Source: Bacteroidota bacterium (lineage in GTDB: Bacteria > Bacteroidota > Bacteroidia > Chitinophagales > Chitinophagaceae). From it: a stretch of DNA of 64,000 nt. The position numbers and the translations under genes were made by a program. Shown here in pieces: positions 63,984 through 64,000 of the stretch. A model generated the notes under the pieces. It was given only the letters and a program-made list of their open reading frames with translations, did not search any database and had not been told where the DNA came from. The stretch's first letter is position 1. The number at the start of each line of letters is the position of its first letter. The DNA lies in NCBI GenBank assembly GCA_028876495.1, contig JAGWRO010000041.1:124001-188000 (forward strand), read 5' to 3'.

Positions 63984-64000
63984 ACGTAACTATTAAATAT

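Noticed and set aside
1-64000. CRISPR array, prophage, integron or insertion sequence
   Set aside because: No regularly spaced repeats with unique spacers, no transposase or integrase, and no phage structural gene was seen.

Overview
The window looks like chromosome of a member of the Bacteroidota, most likely a Chitinophagaceae-type bacterium. The evidence is two proteins with type IX secretion (Por) C-terminal sorting domains, TonB-dependent receptors with N-terminal carboxypeptidase-regulatory domains, FAS1 and GH16 lipoproteins, promoters of the TTTG / TAnnTTTG type, A-rich start regions without Shine-Dalgarno motifs, and low GC. No insertion sequence, prophage, integrase or CRISPR array was seen. 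Most of the window is ordinary chromosome; the accessory part is a copper region on the left.

Layout. 1-102: 5' end of mtaB, running off the left edge. 342-1514: GH16 lipoprotein. 1666-12992: copper/silver homeostasis block, all on the + strand: an AraC regulator with a CPRC metal-binding N-terminus, a CopA-type P1B ATPase, a HYC_CC_PP-type exported protein, a lipoprotein with a heavy-metal-binding domain, a CusA-type RND pump split into two ORFs, a TolC-like channel, two tandem CusB-like adaptors and a CopZ-like chaperone. Together these would move Cu(I) from cytoplasm to periplasm (CopA, CopZ) and from periplasm to outside (Cus system). 13027-26036: housekeeping and metabolism (thioredoxin-like protein, rpsT, HsdR-N protein, AMP nucleosidase, double ABC ATPase, phosphoglucomutase, DUF2279 protein, miaA, pRiA4b ORF-3 protein, cca, Gfo/Idh/MocA oxidoreductase, one unknown). 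26113-35269: purC, a TonB receptor with a FAS1 lipoprotein, ychF, and a second TonB-type receptor. 35505-41125: tRNA-His, Prc-type protease, PDH E1 alpha, a TPR protein, ribH, and a LutA-like protein. 41445-47526: two tandem paralogous secreted beta-propeller proteins with T9SS tails. 47529-55847: MtfA-like peptidase, a semialdehyde dehydrogenase plus class III aminotransferase pair, YeiH with a LysR regulator, a CYTH protein, a secreted unknown, and trhO. 56007-63983: a small outer-membrane barrel protein, DUF1345 protein, a 1158-residue outer-membrane protein, and sdhB-sdhA.

The main unusual observations are: (i) a dispersed intergenic repeat of about 34 bp with core TATTTRTTNGTTTACTG, found eleven times and always in the same orientation whatever the strand of the neighbouring genes; (ii) a 150-bp in-frame insertion in the signal peptide of the first cusB-like gene, carrying a perfect hairpin and flanked by a 10-bp duplication, whose removal restores a perfect lipoprotein signal; (iii) a cusA gene split by one base in the TM4-TM5 cytoplasmic loop; and (iv) 22-bp repeats upstream of the tandem T9SS paralogs, three copies before one gene and one before the other. 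All calls were made by reading the sequence; no database search was run.
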